This document shows positions 1 to 10,330 of a stretch of 44,609 nucleotides of DNA, piece after piece (positions within the stretch are counted from its first letter, which is position 1; the number at the start of each line of letters is the position of its first letter). The DNA comes from Reclinomonas americana ATCC 50394 (Eukaryota; Jakobida; Jakobea; Jakobida). The notes under the pieces were generated by a model, which was not told the origin of the DNA, ran no database searches, and saw only the letters and a list, made by a program, of their open reading frames with translations. Location: positions 1 to 44,609 of the forward strand of contig PS015301.1 in NCBI GenBank assembly GCA_048213135.1, in the 5' to 3' direction. A program made the position numbers and the translations under genes.

Positions 1-36
1 CTCACACACGTCTCTCACTGTGCGTTTGTCGAGTAG

Positions 37-252
37 CAACTGAATCATGAGAACATTATCAACTTGTTGGACGTGTTTCGGCGCAAGGGCAAGCGGCACT
101 TGGTGTTTGAGCACGTGGATCGGTGCTTCTTGCAGGACCTCGAGGCCAACCCGGGAGGCATGGATTTGCACTACATCAAGAAGATGATGTATCAGCTGCT
201 GCGCGGCTTGGAGTATTGTCACTCGCAGAACATTATTCATCGCGACATCAAG
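37..252 (+). CDS. CDKL: CDKL-family protein kinase, exon 3 (on an inverted contig)
   Basis: This 216-base exon encodes 72 residues of a CMGC kinase of the cyclin-dependent kinase-like (CDKL) family. It runs from the stretch after the C-helix, QLNHENIINLLDVF, through LVFEHVD at the hinge to the start of the catalytic loop, NIIHRDIK. A TAG acceptor precedes it and a GTGGGT donor follows at 253. The match to CDKL2-type kinases is close, for example LVFEHVD and CHSQNIIHRDIK. The exon starts in phase 0 at exactly the residue where the minus-strand exons at 994-1238 stop, so it is almost certainly exon 3 of that gene lying on a contig placed backwards. CDKL kinases are Ser/Thr kinases often tied to cilia. 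A following exon may begin near 395 (reading PVNAVLLDE) just before the gap, but I see no clean acceptor for it. Confidence 0.85.
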
Positions 253-261
253 GTGGGTGGA

Positions 262-345
262 GAGTGAGGGGGAGAGGGAGAGGGAGGGAGGGAGGGAGCT
301 AGAGAGAGGGAGAGGGAGAGGGAGGGAGGGAGAGAGAGAGGGAGA
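262..345 (+). repeat. GA-rich microsatellite in a CDKL intron
   Basis: Imperfect GAGAGG/GGAGGGAG repeats just downstream of the exon 3 donor. The adjoining gap (423-955) is also flanked by GAGAG on its right side, so repeats probably broke the assembly here. Confidence 0.8.
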
Positions 346-422
346 GGCACAGCCGTGGCCTTCTTTCGTGCGCACGTTCTCGATGTACCACGTCGCCTGT
401 GAACGCCGTTTTGTTGGACGAG

Positions 423-955
423 NNNNNNNNNNNNNNNNNNNNNNNNNNNNNNNNNNNNNNNNNNNNNNNNNNNNNNNNNNNNNNNNNNNNNNNNNNNNNN
501 NNNNNNNNNNNNNNNNNNNNNNNNNNNNNNNNNNNNNNNNNNNNNNNNNNNNNNNNNNNNNNNNNNNNNNNNNNNNNNNNNNNNNNNNNNNNNNNNNNNN
601 NNNNNNNNNNNNNNNNNNNNNNNNNNNNNNNNNNNNNNNNNNNNNNNNNNNNNNNNNNNNNNNNNNNNNNNNNNNNNNNNNNNNNNNNNNNNNNNNNNNN
701 NNNNNNNNNNNNNNNNNNNNNNNNNNNNNNNNNNNNNNNNNNNNNNNNNNNNNNNNNNNNNNNNNNNNNNNNNNNNNNNNNNNNNNNNNNNNNNNNNNNN
801 NNNNNNNNNNNNNNNNNNNNNNNNNNNNNNNNNNNNNNNNNNNNNNNNNNNNNNNNNNNNNNNNNNNNNNNNNNNNNNNNNNNNNNNNNNNNNNNNNNNN
901 NNNNNNNNNNNNNNNNNNNNNNNNNNNNNNNNNNNNNNNNNNNNNNNNNNNNNNN
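423..955. other. Assembly gap (533 N) inside the CDKL gene
   Basis: Run of N between two halves of one CDKL gene that read in opposite directions. After turning contig 1-422 over, the gap falls in the intron between exon 2 (ends at 994, minus strand) and exon 3. Confidence 0.95.
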
Positions 956-993
956 CGAGAGAGAGTGTCAGTGTGTCACAGTGCGTTAGTTAC

Positions 994-1238
994 CTTGATG
1001 ATGCGTATCTCACGCAGAGCGGTCTTCTTGACTTGCTCGTCCTCGTCGCTCTCCATGAACTTTTTGATCGCCACCACATGCCCTGTCTCCTTGTCCTTGG
1101 CCTTGACCACCACGCCATATGTGCTACACACACGCACACAAAGAAGAGAGTGAGCGACACACACAGTGAGTGTGTGTGCGTGTGTGTGCGTGTGACTCAC
1201 CCTTTTCCCAGCACACCGAGCACCTCGTAGTGCTCCAT
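994..1238 (-). CDS. CDKL: CDKL-family protein kinase, exons 1 and 2 (5' end)
   Basis: Exon 1 is 1238-1201, starting at an ATG and reading [13 protein letters not shown]. Exon 2 is 1123-994. Together they give 56 codons ending in phase 0. They hold the glycine-rich loop GKGTYGVV, the ATP-anchoring lysine in VAIKKF, the acidic stretch ESDEDEQ typical of CDKL kinases, and the C-helix motif KKTALREI with its glutamate. Donors are GTGAGT (1200) and GTAACT (993). The next residues expected in the family (QL.HEN..NLL) are found only on the opposite strand at 37, beyond the gap. The rest of the kinase domain is absent from the window. The gene is divergent from casein kinase 1, with about 1 kb of repeat-rich DNA between the two start codons. 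Confidence 0.9.
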
Positions 1239-2235
1239 GTGTGTGGCGTGTGCGAGGCAGAGAGAAGAGTGCGCGTGTCTGAGTGAGTGTGTGAGTGTGT
1301 GCGTTGAGTGGACGGATCAACGGACGCGGCCAAATCATCGACATTGATTGTTGAGGTGAGCAGAGCACGCGTTTTTCATGTTTTCTCTCTCTCTCTTTTT
1401 GTTTATGTGCACCACTCTGTGTGCTGTTTACACACGCGCACACACGCTCATGTGCTCTCTGTGTGTCTCTCGCTTTGTACAACAAGTGTGTTCGATTGGC
1501 ATGCACACGTGCCGCGAGTGCCACTCTTTCTCTCTCTTTTGACACAGACACACTGTGCGTGTTGCACACCAGTCACTAGAGCAGTCTCTTGCGCACACAC
1601 TTGTACACACCACGCGTTGTGTGTGTGCGCGTGGCATGCACAGACCTCGTCCTTTTGCTTCAATGTGTGTGTGTCGTTTTTTTCATTTCATGCCCGTTGA
1701 GAGTGGATTTGATTTGTTGGCGATTGTGCGTGTGTGTGCGTCGTGTGTGCTGTGCACCAGTCAGTAGTGTGTCGTGTGCTCTACAAGATGGTGTGCGTTG
1801 TGTGCGCACTGTGTGTGTGCTCGTTGTGCTGGCCTCGTCCCAAGATTGAGTGTGTGTGTGTGTTGTCTGGGAAAATTGTGTATGATAGATTCGCACGCGC
1901 ACTTGTCTCTCTCTCTCTTCTCTCTCTCGCGCGCGCGCCCACTCTCCTGCTGTGTGTCTCTCTGTCAGCGTGTGCATGATGACTTGTCGCTCGTGTTGTC
2001 TTGCGTGGCATGCCCATCTCTCATCACTTGTCACCCCGCGCCTCACTCTTTCCCCCTCCTTCGTGTCACGAGATTCCCTCCTTTTATGTGAGCCAGAGAG
2101 TGTGTGTGTGTGTGTGCGTTTGGGTGGTTGTGAATGTGCACTGATTTGCATTTTTTCATGTGTGCTTTTTCGTTTGACCACAATGTGCAGCAGTCGGCTT
2201 TTTTTCCCAACACCCCATTCCCCCTGTGACAAATC
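1239..2235. promoter_or_regulatory. Divergent intergenic region (CDKL / casein kinase 1), repeat-rich
   Basis: About 1 kb between two divergent start codons. It consists largely of TG/CA dinucleotide stretches, CT stretches (for example around 1384-1397 and 1902-1930) and mixtures of these. Long open frames on both strands encode only His/Thr/Cys/Ser-rich repeat translations. No exon of a recognisable protein, and no clear TATA box or RNA gene, is visible. It must hold the promoters of both flanking genes. Confidence 0.6.
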
Positions 2236-3660
2236 ATGGAGCTTCGTGTCGGAAACAAGTACCGACTCGGCCGCAAGATCGGCTCGGGATCCTTTGGTGA
2301 AATCTGTTGCGTCTCTCTCTCTCTCTCTCTCTTTACTGCTTTCTTTGGTCGCCTGCCTCTCACGCTCTGTGTGTGCGCGCGTGCAGACCAAGGCACCAAC
2401 ATTCAGAGCGGCGAGCCCGTGGCTATCAAGCTGGAGCCCGTCAAGACACGGCACCCACAGCTGCTGTACGAGTCGCGTCTGTACAAGATTTTGGGCAGCG
2501 GTGGCGGAGGTGAGACGACTCTCTTTCTCTCTCTTTTCCGTGGCTTGATATTCTTCCCGTCGCTCACCCACTTGTTCTTCCTCTAGCTGTCGGCATTCCG
2601 ACGGTCAAGTGGTACGGTGTGGAGGGCGACTACAATGTGATGGTGCTGGATCTGCTGGGCCCGTCGCTGGAGGACCTCTTCACCTTCTGCTCGCGCAAGT
2701 TCTCGCTGAAGACGGTGCTGATGCTGGCCGACCAGATGATTTCGCGTGTGGAGTACGTGCACGCCAAGAACTTTATTCACCGCGATATCAAGCCGGACAA
2801 TTTCCTGATGGGCACCGGCAAGAAGGGCCACCACGTGTACACGATTGATTTTGGACTGGCCAAGAAGTACCGTGACCCCAAGACACACCAGCACATCCCC
2901 TACAAGGAGAACAAGGCCCTGACTGGCACCGCCCGCTACGCCAGCATCAACACACACTTGGGCATTGGTGCGTTATTTTTTTACGTTTTTTTGATTGCTC
3001 TCCCTTGTCGGTCGTCGTCTCATTTGTGGTGTGTCGCACAGAGCAAAGCCGTCGTGACGACTTGGAGAGTCTTGGACACGTGCTGTTGTACTTTTGCCGC
3101 GGCTCGCTGCCATGGCAAGGGCTGAAGGGCGCGACCAAGAAGCAAAAGTACGAGAAGATCAGCGAGAAGAAGATCTCCACACCGGTCGAGGCCCTGTGCA
3201 AGGGCTGCCCCTCCGAGTTCGCCACCTACATGAACTACACGCGCGCACTGCGATTCGAGGACAAGCCCGACTACCAGTACGTGCGCAAGCTCTTCCGCGA
3301 TCTGTTTGTCCGCGAGGGCTACCAGATGGATTATGTTGCGTCTTTTGTTGGTCAATGCAAAAGTGCGTATGCGTGTTTGTGGTGTCTCACCCGCAGTCTT
3401 CTTTTTGTATATACGCATAACAGGTGTTTGACTGGACCATTAAGCGAATTGTTGCGTCTGTCTCGTGTGCCCTGCTCGACTTGCTTCAGGAGAAATGACT
3501 GACTTTCCTTGCCTTCTTCTTCCTTCTCCCGTCGCAGCAAGAGAGCATTCAGGCCGAGCGACCACTGCGCGTGGCCGAGGCTGGTGGCGATGGCAAGAAC
3601 GAGGGCACGAGTGGCGCAGCTGCCGCCGCCGCTGCCGACGAAGAAAGGGCCGCGGAATAA
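2236..3660 (+). CDS. CK1: Casein kinase 1 (delta/epsilon type), complete, six exons
   Basis: Ser/Thr kinase of the CK1 family. Exons are 2236-2305, 2387-2509, 2587-2967, 3042-3334, 3424-3450 and 3538-3660, and all phases agree (1017 bases, 338 residues). It begins [18 protein letters not shown], the conserved CK1 start. The glycine loop is GSGSFGEI and the catalytic loop is HRDIKPDN near residue 129. DFG is near residue 152 (bases 2848-2856). The CK1 hallmark [20 protein letters not shown] replaces the usual APE region and contains the [10 protein letters not shown] helix. The domain ends [10 protein letters not shown] short Ala/Glu-rich tail of about 40 residues follows, unlike the long regulatory tail of animal delta/epsilon. 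Three of its five introns use the unusual GTTGCGT donor (2306, 3335, 3451). CK1 acts broadly in Wnt-like, clock, trafficking and DNA-repair signalling; the role here is not shown by the sequence. Confidence 0.97.
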
Positions 3661-3907
3661 GCGGTGCTGCGTTTGGCGGTGGAAACGAAAGAAAAAAGAA
3701 AAGGTTTTGTGTCCGGGTCATCATCAGCAACCTCAATGGCACGACGACGGGGGAAGGGCAAAAAGGAAAAAGAAGAAAGTGAAGCAATGTGTGAAACGTG
3801 TACGTAAAAAACAAACAAATCAAGAACCTGTCCTTCATCGCAGCGAGCGGTCCCGGCAATCATCGAGTCGCGCAACAATCTGCGCCAGAGTGTGTGTGTG
3901 ACCAGGC

Positions 3908-6900
3908 ATGCTCTCTAGTGGCAGCCGCCACGGTGGCGGTGGCGGCGGTGGAGGACTCAGCGGCAGCGGAAAGATGCCTCTCTTCACGCCATCCAACGGT
4001 TCTCATGCCCACCACCACAGAGGACCGGGCCACGCCACCAACACCACCACCACCACAACCACCACCACGACCACAACACCAGCAGCAGCACGGCCCAAAG
4101 GCACAACATCATCCTCTTCCTCCTCCTCCTCATCATCGTCATCATCAGCAGTGTCATTCACAATCACTCATGCCATCACGGCGTGGACAGCGCGCGCCCA
4201 CTGCAACGATGCCTCGCGCACTCCTGTCTTTGTCACACACTGTGTGTGTCCACCGCGACCACCAGCGGCAGCGTCGCCTTCGCGACGGCACCGCATTCCT
4301 GCTCCGCCACCAGTCGCCAGCAGCAGCAGCAGCAGCGCGTTGAGCCCTGCGGCTCGCGCCGAGGCCCTGGTGTTTTGCCACACGAGGCGACTGATCTTTG
4401 CACACGATGTGGCACTGGAAAGGTGCGTGTGTGAAGCTCGTGTGCGATGATCCTGCTGATGTGGCTGGCTGATCATGATAAATAATACGCAGGCAACCCG
4501 ACGAATCATGCACCGTCACCGTGGTGGAGCTGACACGGTCCACCGACCTGCGTGATTTGCTGGTGCAGTTCCGCGCGCGAATGCCCGGTGGTTTACCGTC
4601 CGAGTTGGCGTTTTCCACGTTGCAGGCGTCTCTGGCGGCGTTGCATGCACTGCATTCGCTGGGTGAATCGTACTGTGCCGGTGGTCCGCGGTCGGTGCTG
4701 ACGCCACGCTGTGTGGTGCTCTCGGATCAGGCAGGTATGCCGCAGCCGCGTGTGTTATTGCGGCCGTTCTGGCTGCAGGAGAGCACGCTGCCGGCCTCGT
4801 ATACGCACGTGCCGGAGGAGGAGATTGATGACTCGTTTGTGGCCCCGGAGCTCGATCGTGGCCCGCTTTGTGACACGCAGGCGGCCGACATGTTTTCCTT
4901 TGGCTGTTTGGTGATGACGGTGCTGCGTGGTGCGGAGTGGTGGCGGCTGCAGCACGAAGCGCTGCAGTCGGGCACTGCGTCCTCGCCCGTCGATCTGGTA
5001 CCTGGCTTGTCGTCGATGGCATGCAGAACACTGCGTGCCCTGTTGAGCTCCGACGCCAGCCGGAGACCACGAAGCACCGACCTCATGTACTCGTCGCCAC
5101 TGTTTTCCTCCCTGGTGGGTTTGCATTGTCACTCTGCCTCCTCGCATGTGGTGCTGAAAACATTGTTCACAGGAGGAGTTCGAGGCGCACTTTATCGGGC
5201 CCGAGAGTGTCGACAGTGACCGCGCTCCGTCATTGGACCCGCTGTTGAGCACTGCAGAGGCGATTCTCGGTGAGCCGCCAACGCTGTTCGACCAGGCGAC
5301 GAGGGAGGAGGAGGACGATGACGAACGAGTGGCAGATCGGCAGGCGAGTGTGGACGACGACGAAGACGATGGCTACGGTGGCGACGACGATGACTTGCTG
5401 CGCGAGTCGCTCCGACTGGCCGAGTTCCTCGCCGATCCGGCACACTCACCGTCACGGCTCCGTGGATCGCCATCACTAGCGAAGCGCACGACACCATTGC
5501 CTCCACCGCCGCCGCCACCACCTCCTCCACCACCACTGGTGTCGAACGATGTGGCGAGTGAGTCGAGCAGTATGAGCCACAGTTCAACTGCTGGCGAGCA
5601 TCCGTCGCTGCTCGAAGACGGCAACGCAGTGCTTGTGTGCATCGACGAGTTTCGTGAGCCTCACTCTCTTGTGCGCTGGATGCGTTTGATTTTCCCTCAC
5701 CCCGTCACGTGGCGTGTAGTGTGGTGTTGGAGAATGGCCGTGAGGGTCCGTGCGACCTGCTGGTGGACGTACGCTGGGGTCACGTGCGAGCCACACATCG
5801 AGTGCCGACGAGGTTCCGCCATGTCGATTCGGGGAGCCGCAAGCAGCGTTCGTTGTTGAGTACGTGGCCTCCGCTGTCACTCTCCACTCGCTTCGCCGGC
5901 AGCTCGCAGTCGCTGCTGCAGTTGTGCGCCACGAAATCCCTGTACATTTCCATTACCCTGTTGGACGCAACCACGACAGCGACGATCAACCACGATGACA
6001 TACCTCTCGGCACCGCGCACATTCGCCTGTCGGCGCTCACGGCAGACCGGCCAGAGACAGTGACTGACACCACTGATCTTGTATACATGGGCGATGTTCC
6101 CGGTGAGTGTGTGACGGAGAGGAGAGAGTTTGTCACGAGCGAGTGTGTTGACTGAAAAAATATCACTGCACAGGAACCATTCTCACCAGCGTGCACTTGC
6201 TGCGACCGCTGACTGCCACTCGTGTTGCGTCCTCGCCAGCAAACACACCATTAATGTCGGAGACGACTCCAGCAGTGGGATCACCACCACCGACCGACAG
6301 CAAGTCGGGCAGCCCGATGGATCCACAGACGCAAGAGCTGCTTTCGGCCAGTCGATCGCGTCTGAACGCCATCTTTGGCTCACTCGACGACCTGCTGGGT
6401 CGGTTGCGCGGCGACAGCGAGACGGGTGAGGAGGGCAGAGTGGGCTCGCCGAAATCGCCGCCAGTGACGCGCGGTGTGGACACCAGTGAGCAGCTGGCCG
6501 CACGGAGACCGCCTCCGTCTCCCCGACTGGAGGATCTGGCGATCGTGGACGCTGATGCCGTGGATGAGGCAGAGCCCAGATGGTCAGCGTCTGCGCATGT
6601 TGATGGTGTTGGTGCTGCTGCTGCTGCTGCTGCAGGGGATCGATCACGGCTATGGAGGTCACAGCCATCTCCGTTGTTCTCTGCCGACGCTCCCACCTCA
6701 TTATCGGTCTGCGTTTGAGTGATTGTGTATTCATTGTGGTGTCTGGCGCTGATGATGATGCTGTTGCTGCGCCACCAGTCGTCGTTGCACGCGCCGCGTG
6801 ATCCGCACTCGGCAGCCCGGGAACGAGAACGCCACTTGCTCCGGCAGTGGCATCTCGCCGAGCAGCAACAGCAACAGCAACAGCATGAACACATGCTGTA

Positions 6901-7725
6901 TGACTTGTCCGACGCTGCGCCCTCTGAGGCATTCCGTGCGCGCCTGGAGCACGCCGTGGCATCACCACAGCTCCGCCGCTACGAAACCACCGAGCGACGA
7001 CCCGGTCATCGCCGAGACTCGTACGCACGTGACCTGTCGGATGACGCAGACCGGAGAACCGACAGTGACGACATTTATGCGGCCAGTGAGAAACTCGAGG
7101 CGCTGCTGCTGCATCATCGCCACAGCCGAGGTAGGCAGTTGTGCGGTGTCGCAGCGCGCGGCAATCTCTGTTGATTCAATGTTCTCTTTGTTGTTTTTTT
7201 GCCCAGCCTCCAGCGACGATCCAGTATCGACGCTGCTTCCTGCCCTCAGTCCACATCACGACAGCTCCCTCTCCTCTTCATCTCCCTCGTCATCGTCCTC
7301 CCCTGCATCATCGTCTCCCGCACCACCACCGGCATTGACAATGTCCAGTCGCATGTCGCTGTCGCCGGCGGAGTTGGTGGCCAGAACGCAGCGGCACGGC
7401 GGCGAAGCGTGGAGCTCGTCGCTGCAGCACAGCTTTGCACGCAACAGTGTCGGAACACTGAGTTCGTCGCGTGTACAACCACCTCTGTCGTCGCTGTCGA
7501 CACCGGCACTTCGTCGGCAGCAGTCGCCGCCCGCAACTTCTGTTGTTCATCATGCGCTGCCGGAGCGCGGTCGCTGGTCCGCTCACAGCAGGTATGCGCC
7601 TCCTGCACTGCGAATAGCGGCGAGAAGACGCCCCTACTAAGAAAACATACTTGCTCCGCAGTGCCAGAGGCGACACCGAGTCCGTTTCCTCGCGAACCGC
7701 AAGACAGCGCGCGTGGCAGAGATGA
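3908..7725 (+). CDS. Large pseudokinase-like protein with disordered regions and a possible C2-like segment
   Basis: Exons as read: 3908-4422, 4493-5114, 5173-about 5650, about 5720-6102, about 6180-6707, 6779-7130, 7207-7591 and 7662-7725. The N-terminus is Gly, Thr, Ser and Pro-rich. Next comes a kinase-like C-lobe with FVAPEL (APE), DMFSFGCLVMTVLRG (subdomain IX) and a terminal helix ending in SSDASRRPRSTDLM. Where HRD and DFG should be, it has SYCAGGP and RPF, so catalysis is unlikely. A Glu/Asp-rich linker and a 12-proline run follow. A beta-rich stretch (SLYISITLLD to VYMGDVPG) resembles a C2 domain only loosely. The tail is Ser-rich with a short Gln run. The exon 3 to exon 4 junction is uncertain: the good donor at 5654 and acceptor at 5719 give the wrong phase, whereas a GTTTCG donor at 5650 fits. 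No orthologue recognised. It lies 247 bases after CK1 on the same strand. Confidence 0.7.
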
Positions 7726-7784
7726 AAAAAAAGAACACGAGTGAAAAAAACAATACCGCAGACGCGCATTATATTACGAGTGGA

Positions 7785-9058
7785 TTACACGACTCCCAGG
7801 GGGCGCGCACCGGCCCCGTTGGGCAGGTACTTGCTTCCGGAGTCCAGCAGAGTGCGCACGTCGTCACCGAGCACAATCTCCTGCTTGGTGGCATAACTAC
7901 GTGCGCGTGCCTCCAGCTGCGCCTTCAGAGGCTGCGCATTGTCGCCGCGTAAGTCGGCATATAGATAGTTGACCGTGTAGCCCAGCGAGCGTTTCATGCC
8001 CTCGTACGACGCGTCGCCGTCGGGATTGACACGCGCAAACATTGCTCCGTTGCCCAAGTGGAAGTTGGCCACCGGGTTCACAGCCCGACCGCGGTCGTCG
8101 CGGAGTCGGCCAACATACCAGGCACACCACGCGTTGAGTTGCTCCCGCACGGTCTCCATCTCCATGAAGCGCACGCCGCCCCTCATATTCTTCCACTCCA
8201 CCGCCAGTCGGCGCAAACGCAGCGGAACCATGTTGGATTCGCCGAGCCACTCGCGGAATCCCGGCACAGGCGACAGCGTGGAGAAGACGCGCACCTGCGA
8301 GGTACTCGGCTCCGACAGGATCGCCGACAGCGCACCGTGAATGAGCATGGGCCCGACATTGAGACCGGCCAGCGCAGGATCGGTGACCACCGCATACATC
8401 ATGCCGTGCGTCAGTGGCTCCTTGTTGCCTGCCACAGCAGCTGCTGCAGCGACATCATGGTGCGACAGCAGAGCGCGCACGCTCGGCGCCAGCGACGGGG
8501 TGAAAGCGACGCAGAGAACGCCGAGTGGCGTCTCCGGCCCGACCAAGTCGTGCGTCAACACAAACACTCGTCGATGCTCACTGGGCTCCATGCGCCACCG
8601 CGCCTGCTCCCGTGTGTACACCGGGTACAGCGTGTCGAGGTCGCCCACCGCACGCTGCGCCAGTGCGGTCATGGCGGGTGACGATGACGATGAGACCTTC
8701 CATGCGGGTGTGGAGGGCGCGAGATGCACACGCAGTGCGGTGAGAATCGCGCCCGAAGTCGCTGCATCGCAGCCACTGGGATTCCGTCGCATGGCCAGCA
8801 CCGTGCGCAGCGACTGCATGAGCGCGCGCGTGTGTGTGTGTGTGTGTGAGAAGAGAAGAGGCAGAGTATTGGAACGCATGGCGTGTGTGCATGCGTGCTG
8901 CGCACCTCGCCTCCAGCAGCCACCTGCTGTGCTATTGTGCTGGACGAGGAGAGCGCCGACCACCATGCGCGGGTGGAGCGCACTACTCGCACCACCATCC
9001 GTCTACAGATGAATCGCCGGGACGACGGAGGACACTGCGTGCACACAACTCGCAACAT
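7785..9058 (-). CDS. MLYCD: Malonyl-CoA decarboxylase, two exons, probably mitochondrial
   Basis: Converts malonyl-CoA to acetyl-CoA and CO2, relieving inhibition of fatty-acid import and clearing mitochondrial malonyl-CoA. Exon 1 is 9058-8906 (51 codons) and exon 2 is 8813-7785, joined in phase 0, giving 393 residues. Family blocks are clear: VFSTLSPVPGFREWL with the catalytic-site serine, LNAWCAWYV, and NPVANFHLGNGA with the catalytic histidine. The N-terminus is short and rich in Arg, Ser and Val with no acidic residue before about residue 50, which fits a mitochondrial targeting peptide. The C-terminus ends PLGVV and lacks the peroxisomal SKL signal of the human enzyme. The protein is shorter than human MLYCD (493), mainly in the N-terminal helical domain. 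The gene is tail-to-tail with the pseudokinase gene, with 59 bases between stop codons. Confidence 0.93.
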
Positions 9059-9073
9059 GATTCATTGCCAGTT

Positions 9074-9707
9074 CTATCTCGATGGAGGTCTCAGTGGGGA
9101 CGCGGAGCTCCGGGCGGCAGTCGCCACTGGCGTGGGTATCGATGGTGAGCCGGCGCCGTTCGACAACGGAGACGGGGCCGAAGAGTACTCCGCAGTCGGT
9201 GGCGACACCGACTGGGTGATTAGGGATGCGGCAGTGGTTGCCGAGGAACTAGTGCGATGAAATGAACTGCTGGTGGATCTGGCCATCGAAGCCGCCGACA
9301 TCGTCGCCGACGCCGACGCCGCTCCTGCTGCTGCTGGGTGCCTCTCTGGGCTCCAGTCATCGGCAACGAGGTCGTCGTCTCCGCCGACAAGATCATCATC
9401 NNNNNNNNNNNNNNNNNNNNNNNNNNNNNNNNNNNNNNNNNNNNNNNAGTGACGCCGGCGACGCAGACATCGTCGTTCTACCACCAGCGGATGAGGCTGC
9501 TCCAGCGGCGGCTACTGCTGCTGCTGCCGCTGCTGCTGCCGCCGATGGGGACGATGACGACGATGACGACGAGGACGAAGAAGAAGAGGATGAAGACACT
9601 GGAGATGCGTGACGCGACGACGACGATGGCGACTGGGAGGAGCCAGGCGAGGTAGGCTGAGGCGGCATCAACGCCGTCGACGCCGACGCGGCACTCAGAC
9701 CGCGCGT
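9074..9707 (-). CDS. Possible C-terminal exon of a Ser/Ala-rich protein (weak)
   Basis: An acceptor (TTGTTGCAG, 9716-9708) opens a frame rich in Ser and Ala that enters a 47-N gap at 9401-9447. Beyond the gap another Ser/Ala/Thr/Pro-rich frame runs to TAG at 9074. No domain is visible and the composition could be chance in GC-rich repeat DNA. The stop would lie only 15 bases before the MLYCD start codon on the same strand, which is suspiciously tight. A plus-strand frame across part of this region (about 9060-9400) is also open. No upstream exon was identified. Confidence 0.3.
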
Positions 9708-9719
9708 CTGCAACAACGA

Positions 9720-10330
9720 AACACAACAAGAGAGAAGAAGATTAGACTGTGAATGTGAGCAACGCGGTCACGCAGATTCTCTCTCATGTGCACAGAGACA
9801 CCCACACACCCACACACACACCCACACAGGAGGGGAGGAGGAGGGGCCGCCACCAATGAAACACCATTGGAGTCACAAAATAAGCAAGAATGCAATCACC
9901 GCAGCGCGACGGCGGCGATACCACACACGCAATTGCGCAATGTACACACGCAGAGACGGTGGAAGATGAGAGTGAGAGAGAAAGAGTGAGAGGGAGAGAG
10001 AAGAAAGAGTGTCGCGATGTGTGTGAGAACGACGCAAACAGTCAAAGAAAGTAAAACCGCGTCAACCCACTCTCCCTCATACACGCACACACGCACACGT
10101 GCAGATAACTCCGTTCTGCAGTGTGCGGCTGCACAACACACACGCAAGAAGGGGAGACCAGGAAAGTGTGACGCAACGACATCCGCCATACGGTAAGCCG
10201 CACACGCAGAGAGATGCGATCACACACGCTCTCTGAGTGTGTGTGGAGTCCACACCGCACACGCGCTCGCACTCGGCCCGTGGACACACACGCACTTTGC
10301 CTGGGGTGCGTGCCTCTCTCTTTGCGCGCG
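9720..10330. repeat. CA/GA microsatellite-rich spacer
   Basis: Dense CACACA, ACACGC and GAGAGA stretches (for example 9785-9830, 9965-10010, 10075-10100, 10196-10290). Open frames here are repeat translations. I see no exon, tRNA or other gene. Confidence 0.6.

Noticed and set aside
1660-2571. Long minus-strand open frame (303 codons) opposite the CK1 promoter and first exons
   Set aside because: It translates to His/Thr/Arg/Glu-rich dinucleotide-repeat sequence, overlaps confident CK1 exons in antisense, and matches no family.
4028-4150. Trinucleotide repeats (ACC, TCC, TCA) as a non-coding microsatellite
   Set aside because: They lie in frame within exon 1 of the pseudokinase gene and encode Thr and Ser runs, so they are treated as coding low complexity.
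7996-9260. Plus-strand open frames across the malonyl-CoA decarboxylase gene
   Set aside because: They are antisense shadows of a strongly conserved minus-strand coding region; their translations are Arg/His-rich and unlike known proteins.
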